Assembly (NCBI GenBank): GCA_020722405.1
Contig: DYKW01000020.1
Coordinates: 1-17,116 of the forward strand
Direction: 5' to 3'
DNA length: 17,116 nt
From: Anaerolinea thermophila
Lineage (GTDB): Bacteria; Chloroflexota; Anaerolineae; Anaerolineales; DRKV01
The notes beneath the pieces were generated by a model. That model saw only the letters and a program-made list of their open reading frames with translations, was not told the origin of the DNA and searched no databases. The translations under genes and the position numbers were made by a program. Shown here in pieces: positions 7,902 to 14,828 of this stretch. Numbering within the stretch: the first letter of the stretch is position 1; each line of letters starts with the position of its first letter.

Positions 7902-8538
7902 ATGATTTTACGTGAAGTTGCTTCAATTGTCAAAGTATCATTTGTCACGCTGCACAATCGTTGGCGCTTTGTGTGGCGCTATTTACGTAGGGAGGCACCC
8001 TGGGATAGCGGCATCTGCCCGCCAGAACTAATGGCTTTCATCCAACAGCATTCGTCAGGGAAAGCCCTTGACCTGGGCTGTGGCACAGGCACCAACGCGG
8101 TCGTCCTGGCACAACATGGCTGGCAAGTGTACGCCATCGGTTTTGCGGCTCCGGCGATTCAACGCGCCCGCCGCAAGGCACAGCAAGCCAATGTCAGCGT
8201 ATACTTTTATCATCACAGCGTAACACAAACGATGACCTACCGCACCTTTTGACTTGGTGCTAGATATTGGATGCCACCATGGCTTACCGCACCAGACACA
8301 AACGCCATATGCAAACAATCCCGAACGTCTGTTGGCTCTTACGGGGACGATGTTGCTCTACGCTCATCTGAGGCCTGCCGATCGGCAAGCCTCACACGGT
8401 CCGGACGAAGAAGCCCTGCATTTGTTGACCAGGCATCTAAGGGTAGTGCGACACGAAACCGGAGAAGAGAGGATGCGGGCATCCGTCTGGCTCACACTGG
8501 TGCCCAAACCCAAAGAACAAGCAATCCAGCAGGCCTAA
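7902..8538 (+). pseudogene. SAM-dependent methyltransferase, frameshifted remnant
   Basis: Two adjoining frames together encode about 211 residues of a class I methyltransferase. The first frame (7902-8252) carries motif I, ALDLGCGTGTNAVVLAQHGW, and stops after MTYRTF. The second frame continues exactly there (FDLVLDIGC...) and ends at 8538. Removing one T from the TTTT run at 8247-8250 restores one frame reading YRTFDLVLDIGC, so this is a single-base insertion or a homopolymer sequencing error. There are also signs of decay: the acidic residue after motif I that usually holds the SAM ribose (as in GIDFAP) is Gly here (AIGFAAPAI), and the Asp expected in the ADVT-like motif is Ser (HHSVTQ). 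Those changes make true pseudogenisation more likely than error alone. Substrate unknown. The gene is divergent from the EF-G-like gene and still has a plausible promoter. Confidence 0.75.
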
Positions 8539-8583
8539 GGCGGTTTTCAGAACATATTCTCAAAGCCACCGTAAACCAGACAA

Positions 8584-8629
8584 CAAACACATGACTCACC
8601 TCCAAGACCAGAGGTGAGTCATGTGTTTG
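8584..8629. terminator. Bidirectional terminator between convergent genes
   Basis: A perfect 19-bp stem, CAAACACATGACTCACCTC (8584-8602) with its complement at 8611-8629, and an 8-nt loop CAAGACCA. It lies 45 nt after the methyltransferase remnant. The 3' side ends GTGTTTG on the plus strand. On the minus strand the tail is TTTGTTGTCTGGTTT, so it may also end the acyl-CoA ligase transcript. The stem is unusually long and mismatch-free. Confidence 0.65.
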
Positions 8630-8679
8630 CTAACCAATGGAACGCCTCTACTGAGAAAAGGGCAGTAGTCGTTTGGTAT

Positions 8680-8794
8680 GGGACAAAGCCCCAAAAAAAA
8701 TAAGCGTTTTCGAGAGATTTGTCCCGTTCTCCTACCACTTTCTGCAAGGAAGTGGAGCGCAATCCCGCGATTTTTCTGGGGATTGATCTTTTTT
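8680..8794 (+). ncRNA. Candidate structured RNA ending in a terminator-like hairpin
   Basis: Three consecutive hairpins fit the plus strand. GGGACAAA (8680-8687) pairs with TTTGTCCC (8718-8725) across a 30-nt loop containing A8. CCACTT (8735-8740) pairs with AAGTGG (8750-8755). CAATCCC (8760-8766) pairs with GGGATTG (8779-8785), followed after a few nucleotides by six T at 8789-8794, as in an intrinsic terminator. No match to a known RNA family is recognised and no strong promoter is seen between the preceding terminator and this block. It could equally be a read-through terminator region of the methyltransferase transcript. Confidence 0.3.
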
Positions 8795-8825
8795 CAGGAG
8801 TCTCATGGAATTGGTGGCGATATCA

Positions 8826-10514
8826 TTACTTTTGGCCTTCGGCCTCCATGTGTTGGCGCACCAGTTCACGGCGTAGAATTTTGCCTACCATAGTCTTAGG
8901 CAATTCATTACGGAATTCGATGTGGGTGGGTACTTTGAATTTCGCCAGGCGTTCTTGACACCAATTTTTGATCTCGTCAGCAGTGGCCGTTTCGCCGGGT
9001 TTGAGCACTACCCAGGCCTTGACCGTCTCCCCGCGATAGGGATCAGGAATGCCAGCCACGCCTACTTCTAACACTTTGGGGTAAGATGAAATGGCCTCTT
9101 CGACCTCCCGTGGCCAAACCTGATAGCCACCAGGCTTGATGAGTTCCTTCTTGCGGTCTACGATGTAAAAATAGCCATCCCCATCCATGTAGGCAATATC
9201 ACCGGTGTACAACCAACCATCGCGCAGGGTATTGGCTGTCTCGGTAGGCATATTGTGATAGCCTCGCATAACCTGCGGCCCTGTAATGACCATTTCTCCT
9301 GGCTCACCGACAGGCATAACCGTGACGCCGTCATCCAGGCTGACAATGCGTACATCGACATCCGGCAACGGCATACCAATGGAGCCCGTGCGATTTTCGC
9401 CACGGATGGGATTACAATGCGTAGCCGTGGGTGCTTCTGATAAACCATAGCCCTCGAACACGACCCCACCGGTCAGCGCCTCAAATTTTTCTTTGGTTTC
9501 GCGCATCAATGGCGCCGAACCAGAAATGCAGGCCTTGATAGAACGTAATTCATACTTTCCGGCCAATACGTCGGGATAGTTGTTGATGGCGTTATATAAC
9601 GTCGGTACCCCCGGAAAGATGGTGGCGCGGTACGTACTGATATTCGTAAGTACGTCTTTCAAGTCTCGAGGGTTAGGCACCATCACCATTGTGGCAGAAG
9701 TGGCCATGGCAAACAACATGCCTGCCACCATGCCATACACATGGAAGAGCGGGATGGCCATGAGGACAACTTCCTCACCGTCGATTGCATCTGGCATCCA
9801 GTAGCGAATCTGCAGGGCGTTGGCAACTAGATTACGATGCAACGCGACGGCGCCTTTCGAAAGCCCGGTAGTGCCGCCAGTATACTGGAACAAAGCAACG
9901 TCATCCGGAGTGATTTCAGTAGCAGGACGTCCAGATCCATGATGTGCAGCGATTAAGTCCTTCATCCACACATCGCCCTCTGCCAATTCGACAGCGTGCC
10001 CATCTTTCTTTTCTTTGGCCAGCGTAAAAAGTAAGCGCAGCAACGGCGGTAAGGTCTCTTTGATATTGGTGGCAATGATTTTTCGCACACGGGTTTTGGG
10101 TTGTACTTCCTTGACGGTTTTGTAGAAATTGGTCATCACGAACATCACTTCAATGCCCGCATCGTTAAGTTGATGCTCAATCTCATGGTGGCTATACAAG
10201 GGGTTTGTAGCCACTACGACACCACCAGCCTTAAGAATAGCGAAATAGGCCATGACGAACTGTGGCGTGTTTGGCATGAAAATGCCTACCCGATCCCCTT
10301 TTTTGATGCCCATCTTTACCAAGGCACTTGCTAACGCATCGGTAATGCGATTCATTTCTGCAAACGAAATGCGCGCACCCTTGAAGATGGTACAGGCACG
10401 GTCAGGATACTTTTTGGCACTTTCCTCCAAAAAATGGAAAATTGGCACCTGGGGATAATCAATACGATGTGGCACATCATCATCATAATGTGCCAACCAG
10501 GGTTTTTCGGTCAT
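8826..10514 (-). CDS. Long-chain fatty acid--CoA ligase (AMP-forming)
   Basis: A 562-residue acyl-adenylate-forming enzyme. It shows the ATP/AMP P-loop YTGGTTGLSKGA (about 211-222), the GYGLSE motif, the GWLYTGD hinge region with DRKKELIKPGGYQV, and the catalytic Lys545 in MVGKILRREL. It activates a fatty acid with ATP to the adenylate and transfers it to CoA, feeding beta-oxidation or phospholipid synthesis. The length is typical of FadD-type ligases. A GTG 30 nt upstream would add ten residues, but the ATG at 10514 is preferred because AAGGAGGAG ends a few nt upstream and MTEKPW fits the family N-terminus. It follows miaA by 113 bp on the same strand but has its own promoter at 10583-10611. 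It ends facing the methyltransferase remnant. Chain-length preference is not readable. Confidence 0.93.
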   Translation of the reverse strand: MTEKPWLAHYDDDVPHRIDYPQVPIFHFLEESAKKYPDRACTIFKGARISFAEMNRITDALASALVKMGIKKGDRVGIFMPNTPQFVMAYFAILKAGGVVVATNPLYSHHEIEHQLNDAGIEVMFVMTNFYKTVKEVQPKTRVRKIIATNIKETLPPLLRLLFTLAKEKKDGHAVELAEGDVWMKDLIAAHHGSGRPATEITPDDVALFQYTGGTTGLSKGAVALHRNLVANALQIRYWMPDAIDGEEVVLMAIPLFHVYGMVAGMLFAMATSATMVMVPNPRDLKDVLTNISTYRATIFPGVPTLYNAINNYPDVLAGKYELRSIKACISGSAPLMRETKEKFEALTGGVVFEGYGLSEAPTATHCNPIRGENRTGSIGMPLPDVDVRIVSLDDGVTVMPVGEPGEMVITGPQVMRGYHNMPTETANTLRDGWLYTGDIAYMDGDGYFYIVDRKKELIKPGGYQVWPREVEEAISSYPKVLEVGVAGIPDPYRGETVKAWVVLKPGETATADEIKNWCQERLAKFKVPTHIEFRNELPKTMVGKILRRELVRQHMEAEGQK

Positions 10515-10582
10515 TTTCTCCTCCTTGCTGATAAGCGAGAACACAAAGTACGCAACGGAACCAGTTTCAAGGTGTTAAGAAG

Positions 10583-10611
10583 ATTTTACGGTTGATTGTG
10601 GATTATGTCAA
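10583..10611 (-). promoter_or_regulatory. Near-consensus sigma-70-type promoter for the acyl-CoA ligase
   Basis: On the minus strand TTGACA (10611-10606) and TAAAAT (10588-10583) are separated by exactly 17 nt. Five of six -10 bases and all six -35 bases match the consensus. The predicted start near 10576 gives a leader of roughly 60 nt before the ATG at 10514. The -35 box lies about 17 nt downstream of the miaA stop, so the ligase can be expressed apart from the upstream operon. Confidence 0.7.
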
Positions 10612-10627
10612 CTAGATGAGTCTAAAA

Positions 10628-11545
10628 TCAGGCCCAAAAAACACGGATTGTTGATTCTATTTGGGAAAGAGGGTTGTCATCCATAGAAAACCAATGGATT
10701 TGGGGATCATCGGTTTTAAACCAATTGGCTTGCCGGCGAACAAATTGGCGCGTCAAGCGCTTAATGAGGGTTACGGCCTCTTCCAAGGAATATTCCCCTT
10801 GTAAATAAGCGGCAATTTGTTTGTATCCAATAGCGGACATGGCCGGCAGTTCAGGAGAATAACCGCGTGCTAACAGTGCGCGCACCTCGTCAACGAGTCC
10901 CATGTTTAGCATGGCTTGAATGCGGGCATCGATACGCGCATAGAGTTCCTGACGGGGGCGCGTCAAGCCGATGAGCAAAGTGCGATAAGGTGACTCACTT
11001 CGGCGCTGCTGGGCAGAAAACAGCCTACCTGTCATGAAAATAACTTCCAGGGCACGCACTGTGCGGCGTAGATTATTGGGTTGAATGCGAGCAGCAGCCT
11101 GGGGATCAATGTGCGCCAAGCGGGCATGCAAATTTTGAGGGCCAAGTGCTTTTCCCCAGGTTTCCAGCACCCCTCGCAAACGTAGGTTGGGCTGTAGGGC
11201 TGGTGGCAACCAGCCCTCATAAACTGCACGTAAATACTGTCCAGTGCCTCCCACCAAAAAGGGGAGTTTGTCCCGACGATGGATGTCCGCAATAGCCTCT
11301 TGTGCGGCTTTTTGAAAAACGGTCAGGCTCCAGGTTTCATCGGGATCGGCTACATCTATCAAGTGGTGTGGCACACGAGCACGTTCTTCCAGAGTAGGTT
11401 TTGCTGTGCCGATATCCATCCCACGATAGAACAAACGCGAATCTGCAGAGACAATTTCACCGTCGAGACGCGCTGCCAATTGTAAGGCAAGTTCTGTTTT
11501 GCCCACCGCAGTGGGGCCGAGAATAACTATCAATGGCGCTTTCAC
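10628..11545 (-). CDS. miaA: tRNA dimethylallyltransferase MiaA
   Basis: A 305-residue cytoplasmic enzyme that transfers the dimethylallyl group from DMAPP to N6 of A37 in tRNAs reading UNN codons. Family landmarks are the P-loop GPTAVGKT (10-17), SADSRLFYRGMDIGTAKP, GGTGQYLRAV, RRTVRALEV, SAIGYKQ, and the tRNA-binding RQFVRRQANWFK near the C-terminus. In many members the third motif reads SRQIYR or SRQVYR; here it is SRLFYR, a mild variation. The start is GTG at 11545 inside a GTGA overlap with the yraN stop, so translation is coupled. It is the last gene of the GT4-yraN-miaA operon. No hairpin terminator is evident in the 113 bp before the acyl-CoA ligase. No other modification gene is adjacent. 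Confidence 0.95.
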   Translation of the reverse strand: MKAPLIVILGPTAVGKTELALQLAARLDGEIVSADSRLFYRGMDIGTAKPTLEERARVPHHLIDVADPDETWSLTVFQKAAQEAIADIHRRDKLPFLVGGTGQYLRAVYEGWLPPALQPNLRLRGVLETWGKALGPQNLHARLAHIDPQAAARIQPNNLRRTVRALEVIFMTGRLFSAQQRRSESPYRTLLIGLTRPRQELYARIDARIQAMLNMGLVDEVRALLARGYSPELPAMSAIGYKQIAAYLQGEYSLEEAVTLIKRLTRQFVRRQANWFKTDDPQIHWFSMDDNPLSQIESTIRVFWA

Positions 11546-11907
11546 GACAAAACATTCTCAAAATGGGTAATTTCGGGTGGTAAATCGCGGTTGGGGCGAT
11601 AGATGGCAACCACATCTACCCGCCAAATAGCCGGTAATTCCGGATGCTCCTGTAAATAATGCTCAGCAGCCGCTACAATGTGTGCTTGTTTACGAGGGGT
11701 GATAGCGACCTCCGGCGGGCCATAGGTACGAGTGTGGCGAGTTTTGACTTCTACAAAGACTAATTGGAGGTCTTGCTGTGCCAAAATATCTATCTCTCCA
11801 TAGGGGGTGCGCAAGTTGCGCCCTAAAATACGATAACCGCGTGCTTGCAGGTATTGGGCAGCGCGCGTCTCTCCCCATCTGCCGAGCGTTTGATTATGCC
11901 CGCTCAC
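11542..11907 (-). CDS. yraN: YraN family (UPF0102) nuclease-fold protein
   Basis: A 121-residue protein with the family's hallmark sequence. It shows GRWGETRAAQYLQARGY at the N-terminus (Glu13), then GEIDILA (Asp40) and VFVEVKTR (Glu53, Lys55), giving the D...ExK pattern of PD-(D/E)XK (Holliday junction resolvase-like) nucleases. The function in cells is not well established; a role in DNA repair or recombination is inferred from the fold. The length matches the family. It starts with GTG at 11907, overlapping the glycosyltransferase stop as GTGA, and ends in a GTGA overlap with miaA. Such tight packing implies coupled translation, even though the three products have no obvious shared pathway. 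Confidence 0.93.
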   Translation of the reverse strand: MSGHNQTLGRWGETRAAQYLQARGYRILGRNLRTPYGEIDILAQQDLQLVFVEVKTRHTRTYGPPEVAITPRKQAHIVAAAEHYLQEHPELPAIWRVDVVAIYRPNRDLPPEITHFENVLS

Positions 11908-13103
11908 TGCAAACGATCCATTATCTGTAACCAGCGTGAGCGTAAAGTGCGGCGGCGAGGAAAACTCTGCTGAACGAGTTTTTGATAGCGTTCAATCATA
12001 ATTTCTCCAATATGATCTACACTGTATTCCGCAGCCGCTTTTTTTGCATTCGCGGACATTTCGCAACGCAAACCATCTTCACTAGCCAAACGCATCATTT
12101 TTGCCGCAAAAGTTGCCAGGTCTTCTTCACTGGCCAAAAAGCCGGTTACGCCATCTTCTACACTATCCCCAACGCCAGGCGAATCTATGCCTAAAACCGG
12201 TAAACCGGCCGCCATGGCTTCGATAACAGAAAGCGGATGCACCTCGGTAACAGAGGCTGTGACAAAAACATCGGATGCCTTCAGATAACGCGGAATTTCG
12301 TCATGGGATACCATACCGGCAAAAAACACATGCTTGTTCAACCTCATGTAACTCACACGGTCTTCCAGATTCTCCCTCTCTGGGCCATCACCCACCAATA
12401 GCAACCGAACACCAGGGTTTGCTTCGGCGACACCTTTGAATGCGCGTAACAAGAAAGGTAAATTCTTTTCGGGTCCTAAGCGACCAGTATATACAAAGAC
12501 AACGTTGTCTTCATCAAAGCCCAAATCAGTGCGAAAAATGGGGGCAATTTTATTTTGAAAACGCGACAATTCAACGTAGTTAGGGATGACTTCGATGGGG
12601 GAATCAACTTGCAATTTTCGCATCACGTCGCACATGCCTTTGGACGGGGCAATGACCAAATCGCATTGCCGACAAAAGTTAGGTAGATACGCCTTGAGCA
12701 AGGCCGTACTCACCGGTTCTGGCAAGGCCGGAAGATATATCTGTGAATACAAGTCGTACCGAGTGTGATTGGTAAAAACAACCGGAATGCCGCGAGGTTG
12801 GCAATGCCACAATGCTAACCGCCCACTGATGAATGGATGATGTACATGTACCACATCCATTGTGGTGACTAACCGGGCGGCTTGGCGCGTGTACCGCACG
12901 TTGAGATACATATTGGTATTCGCCAACGGCAACCCGGGGGAACGAATGATGTTTGTCTCATCATCCAGATAATCTCCCCCCCCAAAGGTAAACACAAAAA
13001 CCTCGTGGCCTTGGGATTCTAGATAGCGTTTTCCCAACGCGATGTAATTTGTAATTCCACTAATATGCGGTTTATAAACATCCGCTAGAAAACCTATGCG
13101 CAT
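11904..13103 (-). CDS. GT4 glycosyltransferase, possibly glycolipid-forming
   Basis: A 399-residue GT-B-fold glycosyltransferase of family 4. The N-terminal acceptor domain begins MRIGFLADVYKPHISGI and contains DVVHVHHP and TNHTRYDLY. The C-terminal donor domain has GRLGPEKN (Arg208, Lys213), LLLVGDGPE and the retaining-enzyme E-x7-E pair (Glu287, Glu295 in TEVHPLSVIE). The N-terminal motifs resemble diacylglycerol glucosyltransferases and mannosyltransferases of the PimB/MgtA kind. A membrane-associated enzyme that adds a hexose to a lipid is therefore plausible but not proven; donor and acceptor are unknown. ATG at 13103 has AAAGGA about 8 nt upstream. It is the first gene of the operon with yraN and miaA, and a candidate promoter lies at 13235-13263. 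The basic tail (RRRTLRSRW) may help membrane contact. Confidence 0.85.
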   Translation of the reverse strand: MRIGFLADVYKPHISGITNYIALGKRYLESQGHEVFVFTFGGGDYLDDETNIIRSPGLPLANTNMYLNVRYTRQAARLVTTMDVVHVHHPFISGRLALWHCQPRGIPVVFTNHTRYDLYSQIYLPALPEPVSTALLKAYLPNFCRQCDLVIAPSKGMCDVMRKLQVDSPIEVIPNYVELSRFQNKIAPIFRTDLGFDEDNVVFVYTGRLGPEKNLPFLLRAFKGVAEANPGVRLLLVGDGPERENLEDRVSYMRLNKHVFFAGMVSHDEIPRYLKASDVFVTASVTEVHPLSVIEAMAAGLPVLGIDSPGVGDSVEDGVTGFLASEEDLATFAAKMMRLASEDGLRCEMSANAKKAAAEYSVDHIGEIMIERYQKLVQQSFPRRRTLRSRWLQIMDRLQ

Positions 13104-13234
13104 GGTTTAAGTTCCTTTGCTCGAACTTTGCAACGTACGTTAAGCGTCGAGTTGCTTATGCGGCAACATTATTACAACACAAAGTCTGTGCTGTAAGCAC
13201 TAATCTTGCAGTTACGGAATGACTGCGCCATGCT

Positions 13235-13263
13235 ATGGTACAGCAGGCTCCGAAAAAGGTCAA
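13235..13263 (-). promoter_or_regulatory. Candidate promoter of the GT4-yraN-miaA operon
   Basis: On the minus strand TTGACC (13263-13258) and TACCAT (13240-13235) have the ideal 17-nt spacing, matching five and four of six consensus bases. It would give a leader of about 125 nt before the glycosyltransferase ATG. The 201-bp divergent gap (13104-13304) must also hold the promoter of the membrane protein gene on the other strand. Confidence 0.4.
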
Positions 13264-13304
13264 GTACGCGGTAGCAAGTAGAAAATGTAGGGTACAATCG
13301 AGAT

Positions 13305-14108
13305 ATGAAGCGCGTCTCTTATTTGCCGCCTACCGAAGTGATGAGCACGCTCACCGCTACCATTTTGCTGGCTTACACGTTGGCACACTTCATTCGCCTG
13401 CCTTCCCAAGCCTTTACACTGCAATTTGCCGGGGTAACCATTCCGGTGACGATTGACATCACCACCATCACCAGTCTACTGGTAGCCGGCTTAGTTATTG
13501 GCGGCATGGAAGCATTGCTGCGCGCACACCCACAGCACCCCGGCCAGGGTACTTACATCAACTGGTTACTCCCCTCACTCAGCGCCTGGATACTGGGCGT
13601 AACACTCAATTTACTGAAAAACTCGCCGTACTGGTGGGCAGCAGTATTGGCTGGTGGCCTGGTGTTGACCTTAGTTTGTCTGGCAGAGTATGTGGTTTTG
13701 ACACCTGAGAATCCATTGTACCACTGGGCAACCCCTGGCTTGAGTTTATTGGCTTTTGGCCTATACCTGGTGCTGACCATCGTATTACATAATATGGGGG
13801 TGCGTCTCTTCTGGCGCATCCCAACCCTAACCGCCGCCAGTGTGCTGGTGAGTTTGCGCATCTTGCAGCTACATCTTCCAGGACACCGGTTAATCTGGGG
13901 TGTTTACAGCGCCGCGCTGCTCAGTGCCCAAAGCGCTGCAGCCTTGCATTACTTGCGCCTCTCTCCAGGGCAATATGGCCTGCTTCTCTTGGCCCCACTG
14001 TATGCACTCCTTGCATGGATTAACGCACACACTGAACAAGCCCCCCATCCCTGGCTAGAAGCGACCTTGGTAGCCGGAACACTCATCGTATTTTCCTTTT
14101 TAGTTTAA
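13305..14108 (+). CDS. Uncharacterised multi-pass membrane protein
   Basis: A 267-residue protein with no family I can name. It is almost wholly hydrophobic, with eight or nine probable membrane segments near residues 12-30, 52-72, 86-104, 109-131, 144-164, 173-189, 196-216, 222-240 and 250-266. Loops are short. Notable features are a basic N-terminus (MKR), a short polar loop, RAHPQHPGQG, after segment 2, and an extreme C-terminus that ends inside a hydrophobic stretch. There are no obvious catalytic motifs. Codon usage and composition resemble its neighbours. ATG at 13305 has no good Shine-Dalgarno. A TACAAT box at 13293-13298, six bases upstream, could be a -10 element giving a leaderless mRNA, but no -35 accompanies it. 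The gene is divergent from the GT4 operon. Confidence 0.75.
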   Translation: MKRVSYLPPTEVMSTLTATILLAYTLAHFIRLPSQAFTLQFAGVTIPVTIDITTITSLLVAGLVIGGMEALLRAHPQHPGQGTYINWLLPSLSAWILGVTLNLLKNSPYWWAAVLAGGLVLTLVCLAEYVVLTPENPLYHWATPGLSLLAFGLYLVLTIVLHNMGVRLFWRIPTLTAASVLVSLRILQLHLPGHRLIWGVYSAALLSAQSAAALHYLRLSPGQYGLLLLAPLYALLAWINAHTEQAPHPWLEATLVAGTLIVFSFLV

Positions 14109-14113
14109 ATGCA

Positions 14114-14136
14114 GTATCATCTCAATAACTTGAGAC
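14114..14136 (+). repeat. GTATCATCTCAATAA repeat
   Basis: It starts six bases after the stop of the membrane protein gene. Like the copy at 5301 it contains an inverted repeat (CTCAA..TTGAG). It opens the composite repeat that ends at 14784. Confidence 0.7.
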
Positions 14137-14152
14137 GTCTTGGCATTTTTAC

Positions 14153-14208
14153 CACCAAGGCACGAAGACACAAAGTCTTTAGTTCCTTCGTGCTTTGGTG
14201 TCTTCGTG
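14153..14208. repeat. Inverted pair of period-8 arrays (CACNAAGN)
   Basis: Three plus-strand units (CACCAAGG, CACGAAGA, CACAAAGT; 14153-14176) face three complementary-type units (CCTTCGTG, CTTTGGTG, TCTTCGTG; 14185-14208) across an 8-nt gap. The two arms can fold into an imperfect hairpin with about 18 of 24 positions paired. The unit is the CAC form of the CGCNAAGN unit seen at 2143, 16561 and 16854. Confidence 0.8.
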
Positions 14209-14534
14209 GTGAAACCCCTATTGCGCACTAGTGTTATAGCCATCGGTCTATAGCTTCGGCTTTCTATCAGACTGGACTCTGGCGTTTTCTTATTCAACCG
14301 CAAAATTACATGGTTTTTCGCCGTAAAGCGACTTAAAAATCTCGACCTGTGCGGTTGAGACTTCCCTCCATACGCAGGCGTTTCAGGAGCAAGATCAGTT
14401 TAGAAACCAAATGTCACTGCAAGTAAAGCCACAGCACGCGTAGCGCTGCTCAAACCGAAAGAAACAGATAATTTTCTTGTTGTAGCAGAGGCGGCTCCCA
14501 CGCCGCCGGACACCGGGCACGAGCGCCCAGGGAG

Positions 14535-14553
14535 GACAGGCTAAAAGCCTGTC
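14535..14553. repeat. Palindrome GACAGGCT / AGCCTGTC
   Basis: Eight perfect pairs with an AAA loop; two more weaker pairs extend it towards a 3' TTAC end. Its outer border resembles the GTAGG/CCTAC border of the other palindromes while its core is different. Confidence 0.7.
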
Positions 14554-14586
14554 TTACACTCGCTCACGGGCGACAGGCCGGCCCGT

Positions 14587-14610
14587 AGGGGCGAAAAATA
14601 TTTCGCCCCT
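14587..14610. repeat. Palindrome AGGGGCGAAA / TTTCGCCCCT
   Basis: Ten perfect pairs with an AATA loop, preceded by GT so that it begins GTAGGGGCGAAA. A degraded relative starts at 16626 (GTAGGGACGAAAG ATTTTCGCCC). Confidence 0.8.
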
Positions 14611-14828
14611 GCCCACGCCGCCGGGAATGGCCGGGCAGGGGAGCCCAGCCTGCTGTGCTCAAACAGAACGAAACGGGTAAGTTTCTTAGTAGCCAATTGC
14701 ACAAGTCGAAAAATCTGTGTCATCGTACCCGCAGGGTGAATCTGCGCCATCTGTGGACTATTTCAGCTGTCCACCGGTTTCACCAAATTCCGTACCTAAC
14801 AAAAACACACGAAGGAGAAAGGATTCCT

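Larger units (their letters stand above)
14447..14694 (+). repeat. 40-bp imperfect direct repeats inside the insertion
   Basis: The copy at 14447-14489 starts TGCTCAAACCGAAAGAAAC and the copy at 14656-14694 starts TGCTCAAACAGAACGAAAC. Both continue with a GATAA/GGTAA stretch, a T-rich run and TAGC. They flank a GC-rich block of about 166 bp (14490-14655) that holds two palindromes, which suggests a second, nested insertion or duplication. Confidence 0.65.
14343..14708. mobile_element. Putative MITE-like non-autonomous insertion, 366 bp
   Basis: The segment interrupts a repeat that is continuous at 16673-16814. AAAAATCT stands on both sides (14335-14342 and 14709-14716) where the uninterrupted copy has it once, as expected for an 8-bp target duplication. 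The ends are inverted: CGACCTGTGCGGTTG at the left and, read from the other strand, CGACTTGTGCAATTG at the right, 12 of 15 identical. No transposase is encoded. Alternatively the arrangement arose by recombination among repeat copies. Confidence 0.5.
14271..14784 (+). repeat. Dispersed repeat unit, interrupted copy
   Basis: The left part (14271-14342) matches 16673-16745, and the right part (14709-14784) matches 16738-16814. The strongest shared stretches are CTTATTC-ACCGCAAA, GGTTTTTCGCC and GTACCCGCAGGGTGAATCTG. Without the interruption this copy would be about 140 bp, against 142 bp for the other copy. Both copies follow a GTATCATCTC repeat and a period-8 array at almost the same distances. 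Confidence 0.75.
14109..14828. other. 720-bp repeat mosaic without a supported gene
   Basis: The gap before plsY contains nested repeats and no convincing coding sequence. Order: GTATCATCTC repeat (14114), inverted period-8 array (14153-14208), repeat unit left half (14271-14342), a 366-bp interrupting segment (14343-14708) with two internal hairpins and a 40-bp direct repeat, then repeat unit right half (14709-14784). A frame upstream of plsY (14655-14828) is open, but it covers repeat sequence and is judged non-coding. No plsY promoter stands out. Confidence 0.75.

Noticed and set aside
10515..10544. GTG start ten codons upstream for the acyl-CoA ligase
   Set aside because: The extension covers the AAGGAGGAG ribosome-binding site of the ATG at 10514.
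14153..14208. CRISPR-like array
   Set aside because: Units are only 8 bp, have no spacers, and there are no cas genes.
14655..14828. 58-residue N-terminal extension of PlsY
   Set aside because: The added residues come from dispersed repeat sequence; the internal ATG at 14829 has AAGGAG upstream and the normal family N-terminus.
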